A stretch of 12,090 bases of DNA. Origin: Lysobacterales bacterium. Its GTDB lineage: Bacteria > Pseudomonadota > Gammaproteobacteria > Xanthomonadales > S139-57. This document shows, one piece after another, positions 6,121 to 12,090 of the stretch (the stretch's first letter is position 1; every line of letters starts with the position of its first letter). The notes beneath the pieces are model-generated. The model was not told the DNA's origin. It was given only the letters and a program-made list of their open reading frames with translations, and searched no databases. The position numbers and the translations under genes were made by a program. The stretch covers positions 1 through 12,090 of the forward strand of contig JALWTZ010000389.1 of the NCBI GenBank assembly GCA_026993285.1, read 5' to 3'.

Positions 6121-8004
6121 ATGAGCAAAGCCTACGACGCCGCCGATATCGAAGTGCTCTCCGGCCTGGACCCGGTGAAACGCCGCCCCGGCATGTACAC
6201 CGACACCAGCCGGCCCAACCACCTGGTACAGGAAATCGTCGACAACAGCGTGGACGAGGCCCTGGCCGGGCACGCCAGCCGGGTGAGCGTCACCCTGTGC
6301 AAGGACGGCTCGGTCATCGTGGAAGACGATGGCCGTGGCATGCCGGTGGACATCCACCCGGAAGAAGGCATTCCCGGCGTGGAGCTGATCCTCACCCGCC
6401 TGCACGCCGGCGGCAAGTTCTCCAACAAGAACTACCAGTTCTCCGGCGGCCTGCACGGGGTGGGGGTTTCTGTGGTCAACGCCCTGTCCCGCCGGCTGGA
6501 GGTGGAAGTCAAGCGCGACGGCAAGCTGTGGCGCATGGCCTTCGCCCACGGCGAGGTGGTGGAGCCGCTGCAGGCCGTGGGCGAGGTGGGCAGGCGCAAC
6601 ACCGGCACCCGGGTGCATTTCTGGCCGGACGCGCGCTATTTCGACAGCCCCACGGTCTCCCTGCCCCGCCTGCGGCATGTGCTGCGCGCCAAGGCCGTGC
6701 TCTGCCCCGGCCTGAAGGTGGAACTGACCCAGGAAAGCAACGGCGAGACGGAAAGCTGGTGCTACCAGGATGGCCTGGCCGACTACCTGCTTTCGGCGCT
6801 GGAGGAAGCCGAACGGCTGCCGCCGGAGCTGTTCCGTGGCCAGTTGCACGAAAGCGACGCCCAGGTGGACTGGGCCCTGTGCTGGGTGGCCGAGGGCGAA
6901 CTGCTGCAGGAAAGCTATGTCAACCTGATTCCCACCCCCCAGGGCGGCACCCATGTCAACGGCCTGCGCACCGGGCTCACCGAAGCCCTGCGCGAGTTCT
7001 GCCAGTTGCGCAACCTGCTGCCGCGTGGCGTGAAGCTGGCCCCGGAAGACTGCTGGGAACGCATCAGCTTCGTGCTCTCGGTAAAACTGGCCGACCCGCA
7101 ATTCAGCGGCCAGACCAAGGAACGCCTCTCCTCCCGCGAGGCCGCCGGGCTGGTTTCCGCTGCCGTCAAGGACCGCTTCTCCCTCTGGCTCAACCAGCAT
7201 GTGGAACAGGGCGAAGCCATTGCCCAGCTGGCCATCTCCAGCGCCCAGCGGCGGCTGAAGAAAGCCAAACAGGTGGTGCGCAAGAAAACCGTGGCCGGCC
7301 CCGCCCTGCCCGGCAAGCTGGCCGACTGTGCCGCCCGCGACCGCAGCCTGACCGAGCTGTTTCTGGTGGAGGGCGACTCCGCCGGCGGCTCGGCCAAGCA
7401 GGCCCGCAGCCGGGAATACCAGGCCATCCTGCCCCTGCGCGGCAAGATTCTCAACACCTGGGAAGTGGAATCGGCCAGTGTGCTGGCCTCACAGGAAGTA
7501 CACGACCTGGCCGTGGCCATCGGCGTGGACCCCGGCTCCGACAACCTGGACGGTCTGCGCTACGGCAAGATCATCATCCTCGCCGATGCCGACTCCGACG
7601 GCCTGCACATCGCCACCCTGCTCTCCGCCCTCTTCCTGCGCCACTTCCGCGCCCTGGTGGAAGAAGGCCATGTGTATGTGGCCATGCCGCCACTGTTCCG
7701 CGTGGATATCGGCAAGGAAGTGTTCTACGCCCTGGACGAAGCGGAAAAACAGCACATTCTCGACAAGGCCCAGGCGGAAAAGAAACGCGGCAAGATCTCC
7801 GTCACCCGTTTCAAGGGCCTGGGGGAGATGAGCCCGGCGCAGCTGCGCGAATCCACCATCCACCCCGACACCCGCCGGCTGGTGCAGCTGGTGGTGGACG
7901 ACGCGGCCGCCACCGAGCAGACCCTGGACATGCTGCTGGCCAAGAAACGCGCCGCCGACCGCAAGCGCTGGCTGGAGGAAAAGGGCGACCTGGCGCAGGT
8001 GTAA
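6121..8004 (+). CDS. parE: DNA topoisomerase IV subunit B
   Basis: ParE is the ATPase subunit of the ParC2ParE2 type II topoisomerase that decatenates daughter chromosomes. The 627-residue length matches E. coli ParE (about 630) and is shorter than GyrB, which has an extra C-terminal insert. The GHKL ATPase domain shows catalytic Glu38 in QEIVDNSVDEA, DDGRGMP with Asp69, and the ATP-lid SGGLHGVGVSVVNALS near 105-120. The TOPRIM domain has Glu417 in VEGDSAGG and Asp489/Asp491/Asp493 in DADSDG. The tail has RFKGLGEM. The ATG at 6121 (MSKAYDAADIEVLSG) has GGAA at 6112-6115. An upstream in-frame ATG at 6091 overlaps lpxL and adds a non-homologous stretch. It is probably cotranscribed with lpxL and is convergent with moaA after 23 bases. 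At the site equivalent to the E. coli quinolone-determining Glu460 this protein has Ser453. Confidence 0.97.
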   Translation: MSKAYDAADIEVLSGLDPVKRRPGMYTDTSRPNHLVQEIVDNSVDEALAGHASRVSVTLCKDGSVIVEDDGRGMPVDIHPEEGIPGVELILTRLHAGGKFSNKNYQFSGGLHGVGVSVVNALSRRLEVEVKRDGKLWRMAFAHGEVVEPLQAVGEVGRRNTGTRVHFWPDARYFDSPTVSLPRLRHVLRAKAVLCPGLKVELTQESNGETESWCYQDGLADYLLSALEEAERLPPELFRGQLHESDAQVDWALCWVAEGELLQESYVNLIPTPQGGTHVNGLRTGLTEALREFCQLRNLLPRGVKLAPEDCWERISFVLSVKLADPQFSGQTKERLSSREAAGLVSAAVKDRFSLWLNQHVEQGEAIAQLAISSAQRRLKKAKQVVRKKTVAGPALPGKLADCAARDRSLTELFLVEGDSAGGSAKQARSREYQAILPLRGKILNTWEVESASVLASQEVHDLAVAIGVDPGSDNLDGLRYGKIIILADADSDGLHIATLLSALFLRHFRALVEEGHVYVAMPPLFRVDIGKEVFYALDEAEKQHILDKAQAEKKRGKISVTRFKGLGEMSPAQLRESTIHPDTRRLVQLVVDDAAATEQTLDMLLAKKRAADRKRWLEEKGDLAQV

Positions 8005-8007
8005 GCC

Positions 8008-8025
8008 GCCCAAGCCCTGGTGGGC
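8008..8025. terminator. Weak hairpin between convergent parE and moaA (tentative)
   Basis: GCCCA (8008-8012) pairs with TGGGC (8021-8025) around an 8-base loop, in the only 23 bases between the two convergent stop codons. There is no T-tract on either strand, so this is not a standard intrinsic terminator. It is listed only because it fills the sole place where both transcripts could end. Confidence 0.2.
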
Positions 8026-8027
8026 AT

Positions 8028-9029
8028 TCAGCCACCGGTCATGGTCATCAGGCGAATCATGCGCCGGGGGTTTTCCCGGAATGTGTGCTTTTCCGGCTTG
8101 CGGGCAATGGCTTCGACAATGGCCTGTTTCAGGCCGTCATCACTGATGCCACCACGCAGCAGTGGGCGCAATTCCAGCCTGTCGTTCTGCCCCAGACACA
8201 GATAGAGCGTACCATCCACCGACAAACGCACCCGGTTGCAGGTTTCGCAAAAATGCTGCGAGATGGGCGTGATGAAGCCGATTCGCAGCGGGGTGCCTTT
8301 CACTTGCATGTAGCGTGCCGGGCCACCTCCGGGCATGACGCCGGGGATCAGCTCGTAGCGCTTGGCCAGCCGCCTTTTCACCGTTTGCAGATCGAGATAA
8401 TGCCGGCTGGCGGCGTCCCCGCTGCTGCCCATGGGCATGGTTTCAATCAGGCGCAGGGTGAAGCCGTTGTCGAGGCAGAACGCCACCATGTCCTCGAACT
8501 CGTCATCATTGATTCCGGCCATGGCCACCATGTTGATCTTGATGGGCGAAAAACCGGCTCTGCGGGCATGGGCCAGTCCGTCCAGCACCGGCTGCAGCGG
8601 GCCACCGGTGATGGCCTGAAAACGGTCGGCACGCAGTGAGTCCAGACTGACATTGATGCGGGAAACACCGGCAGCCCGCAAGCGGTCTGCATGCGGTTCC
8701 AGCAGCACGGCATTGGTGCTGAGTGAAAGGTCATCCATACCGGGCAGGGCGGTAATGGCACGGGCCAGCTGGTCGAGCCCCTTGCGAACCAGGGGTTCAC
8801 CGCCGGTCAGGCGGACCTTGCGCACACCCAGTTCGGAGAAGGCCCGCACCACGCGCTCGATTTCGGCAAAATTCAACCAGTGTTCCGGTTGCTCGAAGCC
8901 CTTGAATCCCTTGGGAATGCAATAGAAACAACGCAGGTTGCAGCGGTCGGTGACTGACAGGCGCAAGTATTCGATTGAACGACCAAAGGGGTCGATCAGC
9001 CGCTCGCCGGAATCACGGGAATCCGTCAT
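8028..9029 (-). CDS. moaA: GTP 3',8-cyclase (molybdenum cofactor synthesis)
   Basis: MoaA is a cytosolic radical SAM enzyme that, with MoaC, converts GTP to cyclic pyranopterin monophosphate, the first step of molybdopterin synthesis. The 333-residue protein has the radical SAM cluster Cys30-x3-Cys34-x2-Cys37 (CNLRCFYC) and GGEP at 76-79. The C-terminal substrate cluster is Cys261-x2-Cys264-x13-Cys278, and the protein ends in the Gly-Gly tail needed for catalysis. The frame continues upstream of the chosen ATG, but GGAGG sits 6 bases before 9029 and the family N-terminus starts there. The gene overlaps the preceding ferredoxin gene by 17 bases and is the last gene of the operon. No moaC, moaD, moaE or other cofactor gene is in the window, so this copy may serve a molybdoenzyme encoded nearby or be one of several moaA paralogues. 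Confidence 0.97.
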   Translation of the reverse strand: MTDSRDSGERLIDPFGRSIEYLRLSVTDRCNLRCFYCIPKGFKGFEQPEHWLNFAEIERVVRAFSELGVRKVRLTGGEPLVRKGLDQLARAITALPGMDDLSLSTNAVLLEPHADRLRAAGVSRINVSLDSLRADRFQAITGGPLQPVLDGLAHARRAGFSPIKINMVAMAGINDDEFEDMVAFCLDNGFTLRLIETMPMGSSGDAASRHYLDLQTVKRRLAKRYELIPGVMPGGGPARYMQVKGTPLRIGFITPISQHFCETCNRVRLSVDGTLYLCLGQNDRLELRPLLRGGISDDGLKQAIVEAIARKPEKHTFRENPRRMIRLMTMTGG

Positions 9030-9717
9030 GTCCTGCCTCCGTGTCGCCGTATTCCTGGAAGAACACCGCCGGAACCGCGGGCTTGCGCACCTGCAAGCGC
9101 ATGGCTGGCGGGTCGGTGACGCACTGTTCCCGACACAGGGCGCAGCCGGTACAAAGGGCGGCATCAATGACCGGCCGATTGGCTGCCAGCGTCAGCGCCC
9201 CCACGGTGCAATGATCGACACAAGCGCCACATTCCGGCCCACTGTAGGGCAGACAACGGTCGGTATCGACCACCACCGCTGCCAGGCGGGGCAAGGCGCG
9301 CACGCTTGCATCATCGGGCTGGCCAGCCTCTGGCGTTTCCACAGGCGGCGAATCCGCTGTTGGTGGTTCATGCCCGGCAGCTTCGACCACTTCAGGCACA
9401 TGCAGCGCATGCGGTTCACAGGCCGTCACGCAGGGCCAGTCGGCACAGAGGTGACAGCCCTTGTTGAGCAGATCCAGCGCGGGCGTGCCGGCTGCCTGCA
9501 GACCCACCCGTGCCGGCAGGGGAAAGACCACCTGGTGCGGGCAGGCGTCGATACAGGCGCCACAGCGTGTACAGGCCAGCAGAAATTCCAGTTCTTCCCG
9601 GGCAAAGGGGGGACGAATCCAGGCACGGGCCGCCTGTTCCGCCTTTTCGGACAGGTGCTCGACAACCACCTTCTGCCCCTTGTCGAACGCACTGCGAAAA
9701 AACGCTCTCCGGTCCAT
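9013..9717 (-). CDS. NapF/NapG-like ferredoxin with four [4Fe-4S] clusters
   Basis: The 234-residue polyferredoxin has 16 cysteines in four motifs: Cys49/52/55/59, Cys88/91/96/100 (C-x2-C-x4-C-x3-C), Cys155/163/166/170 (C-x7-C-x2-C-x3-C) and Cys189/192/195/199. The cluster order and the unusual spacings of motifs 2 and 3 match NapG. The N-terminus, with RRAFF followed by RPPFA and CTRCGAC, is more like NapF. The RR pair is not followed by a hydrophobic stretch, so a working Tat signal is unlikely and the protein should be cytoplasmic. A Pro/Glu-rich linker of about 45 residues (106-150) separates clusters 2 and 3. The ATG is 3 bases after the stop of the membrane iron-sulfur gene and the end overlaps moaA, so the three are translated as a set. 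Likely role: passing electrons to or from the membrane partner; the real donor and acceptor are unknown. Confidence 0.88.
   Translation of the reverse strand: MDRRAFFRSAFDKGQKVVVEHLSEKAEQAARAWIRPPFAREELEFLLACTRCGACIDACPHQVVFPLPARVGLQAAGTPALDLLNKGCHLCADWPCVTACEPHALHVPEVVEAAGHEPPTADSPPVETPEAGQPDDASVRALPRLAAVVVDTDRCLPYSGPECGACVDHCTVGALTLAANRPVIDAALCTGCALCREQCVTDPPAMRLQVRKPAVPAVFFQEYGDTEAGHDGFP
9036..9040 (-). promoter_or_regulatory. Ribosome binding site of moaA
   Basis: On the minus strand GGAGG lies 6 bases upstream of the ATG at 9029, inside the 3' end of the ferredoxin gene. It decides the start against the longer open frame that reaches 9167. Confidence 0.8.
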
Positions 9718-9720
9718 GGT

Positions 9721-11253
9721 CTACATCCGCATGATCATGGGCTGCATCAACAGCCAGAGATGAAAGCCGGTGATGCCGATGGCAAAACCCAGCAATGGCA
9801 GCAGGCGCAGGCGGCTCCAGCGGCTGCCGGGTTCCAGCAGCGCCCCGCCCCGGTAGCGAATGACCTGGACGGCAATCCAGAAGCCCAGCAGCATGAGCAG
9901 CGCCTGCAGGGCGAAGAGGGTATCCTGGGACAGCCACATGTGCATGGAACGGGCATGTTTTTCCATCATGCTCAGAGGCGCGGTGTCGATACCGAGCGGA
10001 TTGGCGAAGACAGCGCCGATACCGCTGCCCTCGCGCACCAGATGATTGAGGTTGTGGGCCATGTGATAGGCAAAGGCCAGCGGCAGGGCCACGAAGGCAA
10101 AGGTGGAGAACAGACGCTTGAAATCGAGCCGGCTGTGGCTGATGGCTTTCGTGATGGCAATGGTTGCGGCATACAGGGCGGCAATGATGGCCATAACCGC
10201 CACCAGCCCGATGCTGAAGCTCCACAACAGTTGGCCGGAATCACCGATGACTTGTGCCAGCTTGCGCATCCATGTTTCCCAGAAGGGCATCATGGTCAGG
10301 CCGTGAAAACCGGTCAGTGCCAGCAGGCCGATCATGAACCAGGCTTCATCCCAGTGCGGGCGCGCGCTGTGCAGGGCCTCAACGCTGGGCGGGCGAATAC
10401 GCCAGGCCACATTCTGCTGCGGGCAACTCTGCCCGCAGTTGCCACAGGACAGGCAATAGGTGTTCTGTTGCATCCGCCCCATGACCAGCCAGGTCGGGCA
10501 GGGTTCGATTGTATCCGAGCCGTGATAGCACTCCAGCGTGGTGCAGCGGGCGCAGGTATCCCCATCAATGGGCCGCAGCTCCAGCAGCGAAAGCTGGGAA
10601 TAAAAACCGATGGTGCGCCCCACCGGGCAGAAATACCGGCAAAAGGCCTTGCGCTGAAACAATGCCAGGCTGGCGGTGGCCAGCACCACCATCAACAGGG
10701 CAATGCCGGCGGTGGCATAGGGGCTGGTGGTAATGCCCACACCCAGTTCCAGCCAGGTGAGCGCGACGAACAGGAACAACGCCGGCCATACGCTGGCCAG
10801 CCAGCGGGGTACCCGCAGGTTGAGGCTGCTGCCGGAGTCGACGCGTTTCCACAGGCGGTGGCGCACCAGCCATTGTGCCAGCGTATCCCACGGGCAGATG
10901 GCGCACCAGGCCGAACCGAGAAAAAACACCGAAAGAATCAGCCCGGACCACCACAGGTTCCAGGTCAGCAGGGTGGCCAGGTTGCGCTCGGGAATCGGCG
11001 TGCCGAACAGCCCGGCCACAATGACCAGCAGAAAAACGAGAACGGTCAATACCTTCAACAGCAGCAATACACCACGGCTGGCGGCCAGCTTGCGCACAAC
11101 GGGGCCCAACAGCGGTACGGAAGCCAGGCTGATTACCCGCATGCGCGGGGATTTCGGGACGGAGGCCAGCAACAGCCAGATTCCACCGACCAGCATGCCG
11201 GCCATGACCAGCCAGGCCCAGTTTTCCGGCAGCCCCGGATGCGTCATGATCAT
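9721..11253 (-). CDS. Polytopic membrane iron-sulfur protein, NapH/NosR/CcoG-like
   Basis: The 510-residue protein has about ten hydrophobic segments (roughly 12-30, 60-84, 97-115, 152-172, 176-198, 305-322, 343-366, 380-398, 444-466, 484-502). Cytoplasmic-side cysteine motifs follow the NapH/NosR plan: Cys117-x2-Cys120-Pro (two spacing residues, where NapH has three) and Cys205-x3-Cys209-Pro. Two ferredoxin-type clusters come next, Cys234/237/242/252 and Cys267/270/273/277. Relatives accept quinol electrons (NapH), serve nitrous oxide reductase (NosR) or reduce copper for oxidase assembly (CcoG). It is much longer than NapH (about 290) because of an extra C-terminal membrane domain with several histidines (His317, 397, 400, 404, 433, 438, 498). 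It lacks an evident NosR flavin domain or CcoG C-terminal Ig-like domain. The start ATG overlaps the upstream TGA as ATGA; a second ATG at 11247 is possible. Family is clear, exact function is not. Confidence 0.88.
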   Translation of the reverse strand: MIMTHPGLPENWAWLVMAGMLVGGIWLLLASVPKSPRMRVISLASVPLLGPVVRKLAASRGVLLLLKVLTVLVFLLVIVAGLFGTPIPERNLATLLTWNLWWSGLILSVFFLGSAWCAICPWDTLAQWLVRHRLWKRVDSGSSLNLRVPRWLASVWPALFLFVALTWLELGVGITTSPYATAGIALLMVVLATASLALFQRKAFCRYFCPVGRTIGFYSQLSLLELRPIDGDTCARCTTLECYHGSDTIEPCPTWLVMGRMQQNTYCLSCGNCGQSCPQQNVAWRIRPPSVEALHSARPHWDEAWFMIGLLALTGFHGLTMMPFWETWMRKLAQVIGDSGQLLWSFSIGLVAVMAIIAALYAATIAITKAISHSRLDFKRLFSTFAFVALPLAFAYHMAHNLNHLVREGSGIGAVFANPLGIDTAPLSMMEKHARSMHMWLSQDTLFALQALLMLLGFWIAVQVIRYRGGALLEPGSRWSRLRLLPLLGFAIGITGFHLWLLMQPMIMRM

Positions 11254-11840
11254 TGCTCACGGGCCTTTTGTGGCAGTTCATCCCGGGCATAGCGAACCTT
11301 GACCCGTGCCAGCTGCTTGCGTTTGAGCAGATTGACACCCAGCAATATCAGCACGATCACGCCCACCGTCACACCGATCGGGCCAACGCCTGCCGGTTGC
11401 CCGATCCGCAGGGGAAAATCGATGATGTAGGGCTCGCCATCGGCCTCGAACTCGGCCGTGATGATGTAATCCCCGTCTTCCTTGAAAACGAAACCCTGAC
11501 GGTAGACATGGTCATCGGGCAACTGGGTACCCAGGGTTTCCTCATGCTTGTCGCCAAACCATTTGTCATCACGTACCGTGAAACGGACTTCTCCCGCGAA
11601 GGCCTGGCCATTGTCCAGACGGGTGGCATACAGATTGACGCGGCCACGCTCTCCGGCACGCGGAAAGGCCGGGAAAACCATGTAGGTCACATCGTATTGT
11701 CCGATCTGCGTTTCCACCTGCATGCTCGGCGGCGTATTCGAATCTTCATTCAAACTGTAGGCCGGCCGCCCCAGCACATGGTGAGCCTGTGCGGGCACGA
11801 GCGCCATCAGGGCAAAAACCAGCAGTAGCACTTTGTTCAT
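11250..11840 (-). CDS. Secreted, membrane-anchored FixH/YtkA-like protein
   Basis: The 196-residue protein begins with a Sec signal peptide (1-19, ending AQA). The predicted mature chain starts His-His. A periplasmic, probably beta-sandwich domain spans about 20-148. One membrane helix lies at 154-172, and a strongly basic cytoplasmic tail ends the protein. The periplasmic part has the look of YtkA/FixH/CopC-type small beta domains (the EVRFTV and GFVFKEDGDYIITAEF strands), but I cannot place it in a named family with certainty. It has no cysteines. GGAAGAGG sits just before the ATG at 11840. The stop overlaps the start of the NapH-like gene (ATGA), so the two are translationally coupled. Pairing with a membrane iron-sulfur protein recalls fixG-fixH, where FixGHIS supplies copper to cbb3 oxidase. 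A metal or redox accessory role here is inference. Confidence 0.82.
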   Translation of the reverse strand: MNKVLLLVFALMALVPAQAHHVLGRPAYSLNEDSNTPPSMQVETQIGQYDVTYMVFPAFPRAGERGRVNLYATRLDNGQAFAGEVRFTVRDDKWFGDKHEETLGTQLPDDHVYRQGFVFKEDGDYIITAEFEADGEPYIIDFPLRIGQPAGVGPIGVTVGVIVLILLGVNLLKRKQLARVKVRYARDELPQKAREQ

Positions 11841-11896
11841 GATGCCTCTTCCATCACTCATCTGCCCCATGGTACATGACGCGGGAATGGCGCTCA

Positions 11897-12090
11897 TTAC
11901 ACGCTGTGTTGTGTCACGGTTCCCTGTGAGCGATCCACGATGCGTATGGGAAGGCTGGGGTGCGGGCAGACTTCCACGCACAGGCCACAACCGACACAGG
12001 CATCCTGAACCACGGGACGGTACTGGTTCCACATGTTGAAACGGATGGCACGTTCGCCCAGCGGACAAATACTGACACAGGCACCGCAGA
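11897..12090 (-). CDS. NapG-like ferredoxin, C-terminal part (5' end outside the window)
   Basis: The last 63 residues of a [4Fe-4S] protein enter from the right edge and end in TAA at 11897. Visible are Cys-x2-Cys-x3-Cys-Pro (CGACVSICP), the end of one cluster whose first cysteine is probably further upstream, and a complete C-x2-C-x2-C-x3-C-P cluster (CVGCGLCVEVCP). The spacing between them, with ERAIRF and YRPVV in the linker, parallels the third and fourth clusters of NapG. NapG is normally exported by Tat and works on the periplasmic side; whether this protein is exported cannot be seen. The next gene starts 56 bases on, with no evident terminator between, so it is very likely the same operon. 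A generic NrfC- or DMSO-reductase-type ferredoxin remains possible. Confidence 0.83.
   Translation of the reverse strand, partial: CGACVSICPLGERAIRFNMWNQYRPVVQDACVGCGLCVEVCPHPSLPIRIVDRSQGTVTQHSV

Noticed and set aside
6073..7200. 375-codon minus-strand open frame opposite parE
   Set aside because: It has a low-complexity Gly/Ala/Val/Gln/His translation and is fully antisense to the ParE ATPase domain; treated as a shadow.
6297..8639. 780-codon plus-strand open frame across parE and into moaA
   Set aside because: It is a shifted reading of parE, full of Arg/Pro/Gly, and continues through the convergent moaA gene. The parE frame carries all the family motifs.
9030..9167. N-terminal extension of moaA
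   Set aside because: It is the wrong-frame reading of the ferredoxin gene, with a Cys/Arg/Pro-rich composition. GGAGG before 9029 marks the real start.
8938..11292. 784-codon plus-strand open frame opposite the iron-sulfur operon
   Set aside because: Its Gln/His/Gly-rich translation has no domain logic and lies antisense to three genes with clear motifs. Long antisense frames are common in GC-rich DNA.

Overview
This 12 kb window comes from a GC-rich gammaproteobacterium. The evidence is a fused aspartokinase/diaminopimelate decarboxylase (a form known from Xanthomonas and Xylella relatives and some Chromatiales-like lineages), lipopolysaccharide core and lipid A genes (waaA, an lpxL-type acyltransferase), and a topoisomerase IV ParE of enterobacterial/pseudomonad type. 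The genus cannot be named from the sequence alone. Genes are packed tightly: no stretch over about 150 bases lacks a gene, and no rRNA, tRNA, insertion sequence, CRISPR or prophage was seen.

Region 1 (1-3109, minus strand): the lysAC fusion gene is followed after 2 bases by the start of a membrane-anchored coiled-coil protein (HemX-like architecture) that runs off the left edge. Region 2 (3252-3824, plus): an AhpD-like peroxidase-related enzyme, divergent from lysAC. Region 3 (3831-8004): waaA (minus) and an lpxL-type gene (plus) diverge from a 48-base gap holding an AT-rich island that reads as a -10 box on both strands. lpxL is followed 10 bases later by parE. Lipid A acylation and Kdo transfer are consecutive parts of one envelope pathway, which fits a shared control region.

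Region 4 (8028-12090, minus): a compact five-gene operon enters from the right edge. In transcription order it holds the C-terminal part of a NapG-like ferredoxin, a secreted membrane-anchored FixH/YtkA-like protein, a 510-residue NapH/NosR/CcoG-like polytopic iron-sulfur protein, a four-cluster NapF/NapG-like ferredoxin, and moaA. The last four genes are joined by a 4-base overlap, a 3-base gap and a 17-base overlap. It looks like a membrane electron-transfer or metal-reduction module with molybdenum cofactor synthesis attached. I cannot match this gene set to a named system, and it is the most interesting part of the window. The terminal enzyme it serves, if any, probably lies beyond the right edge.
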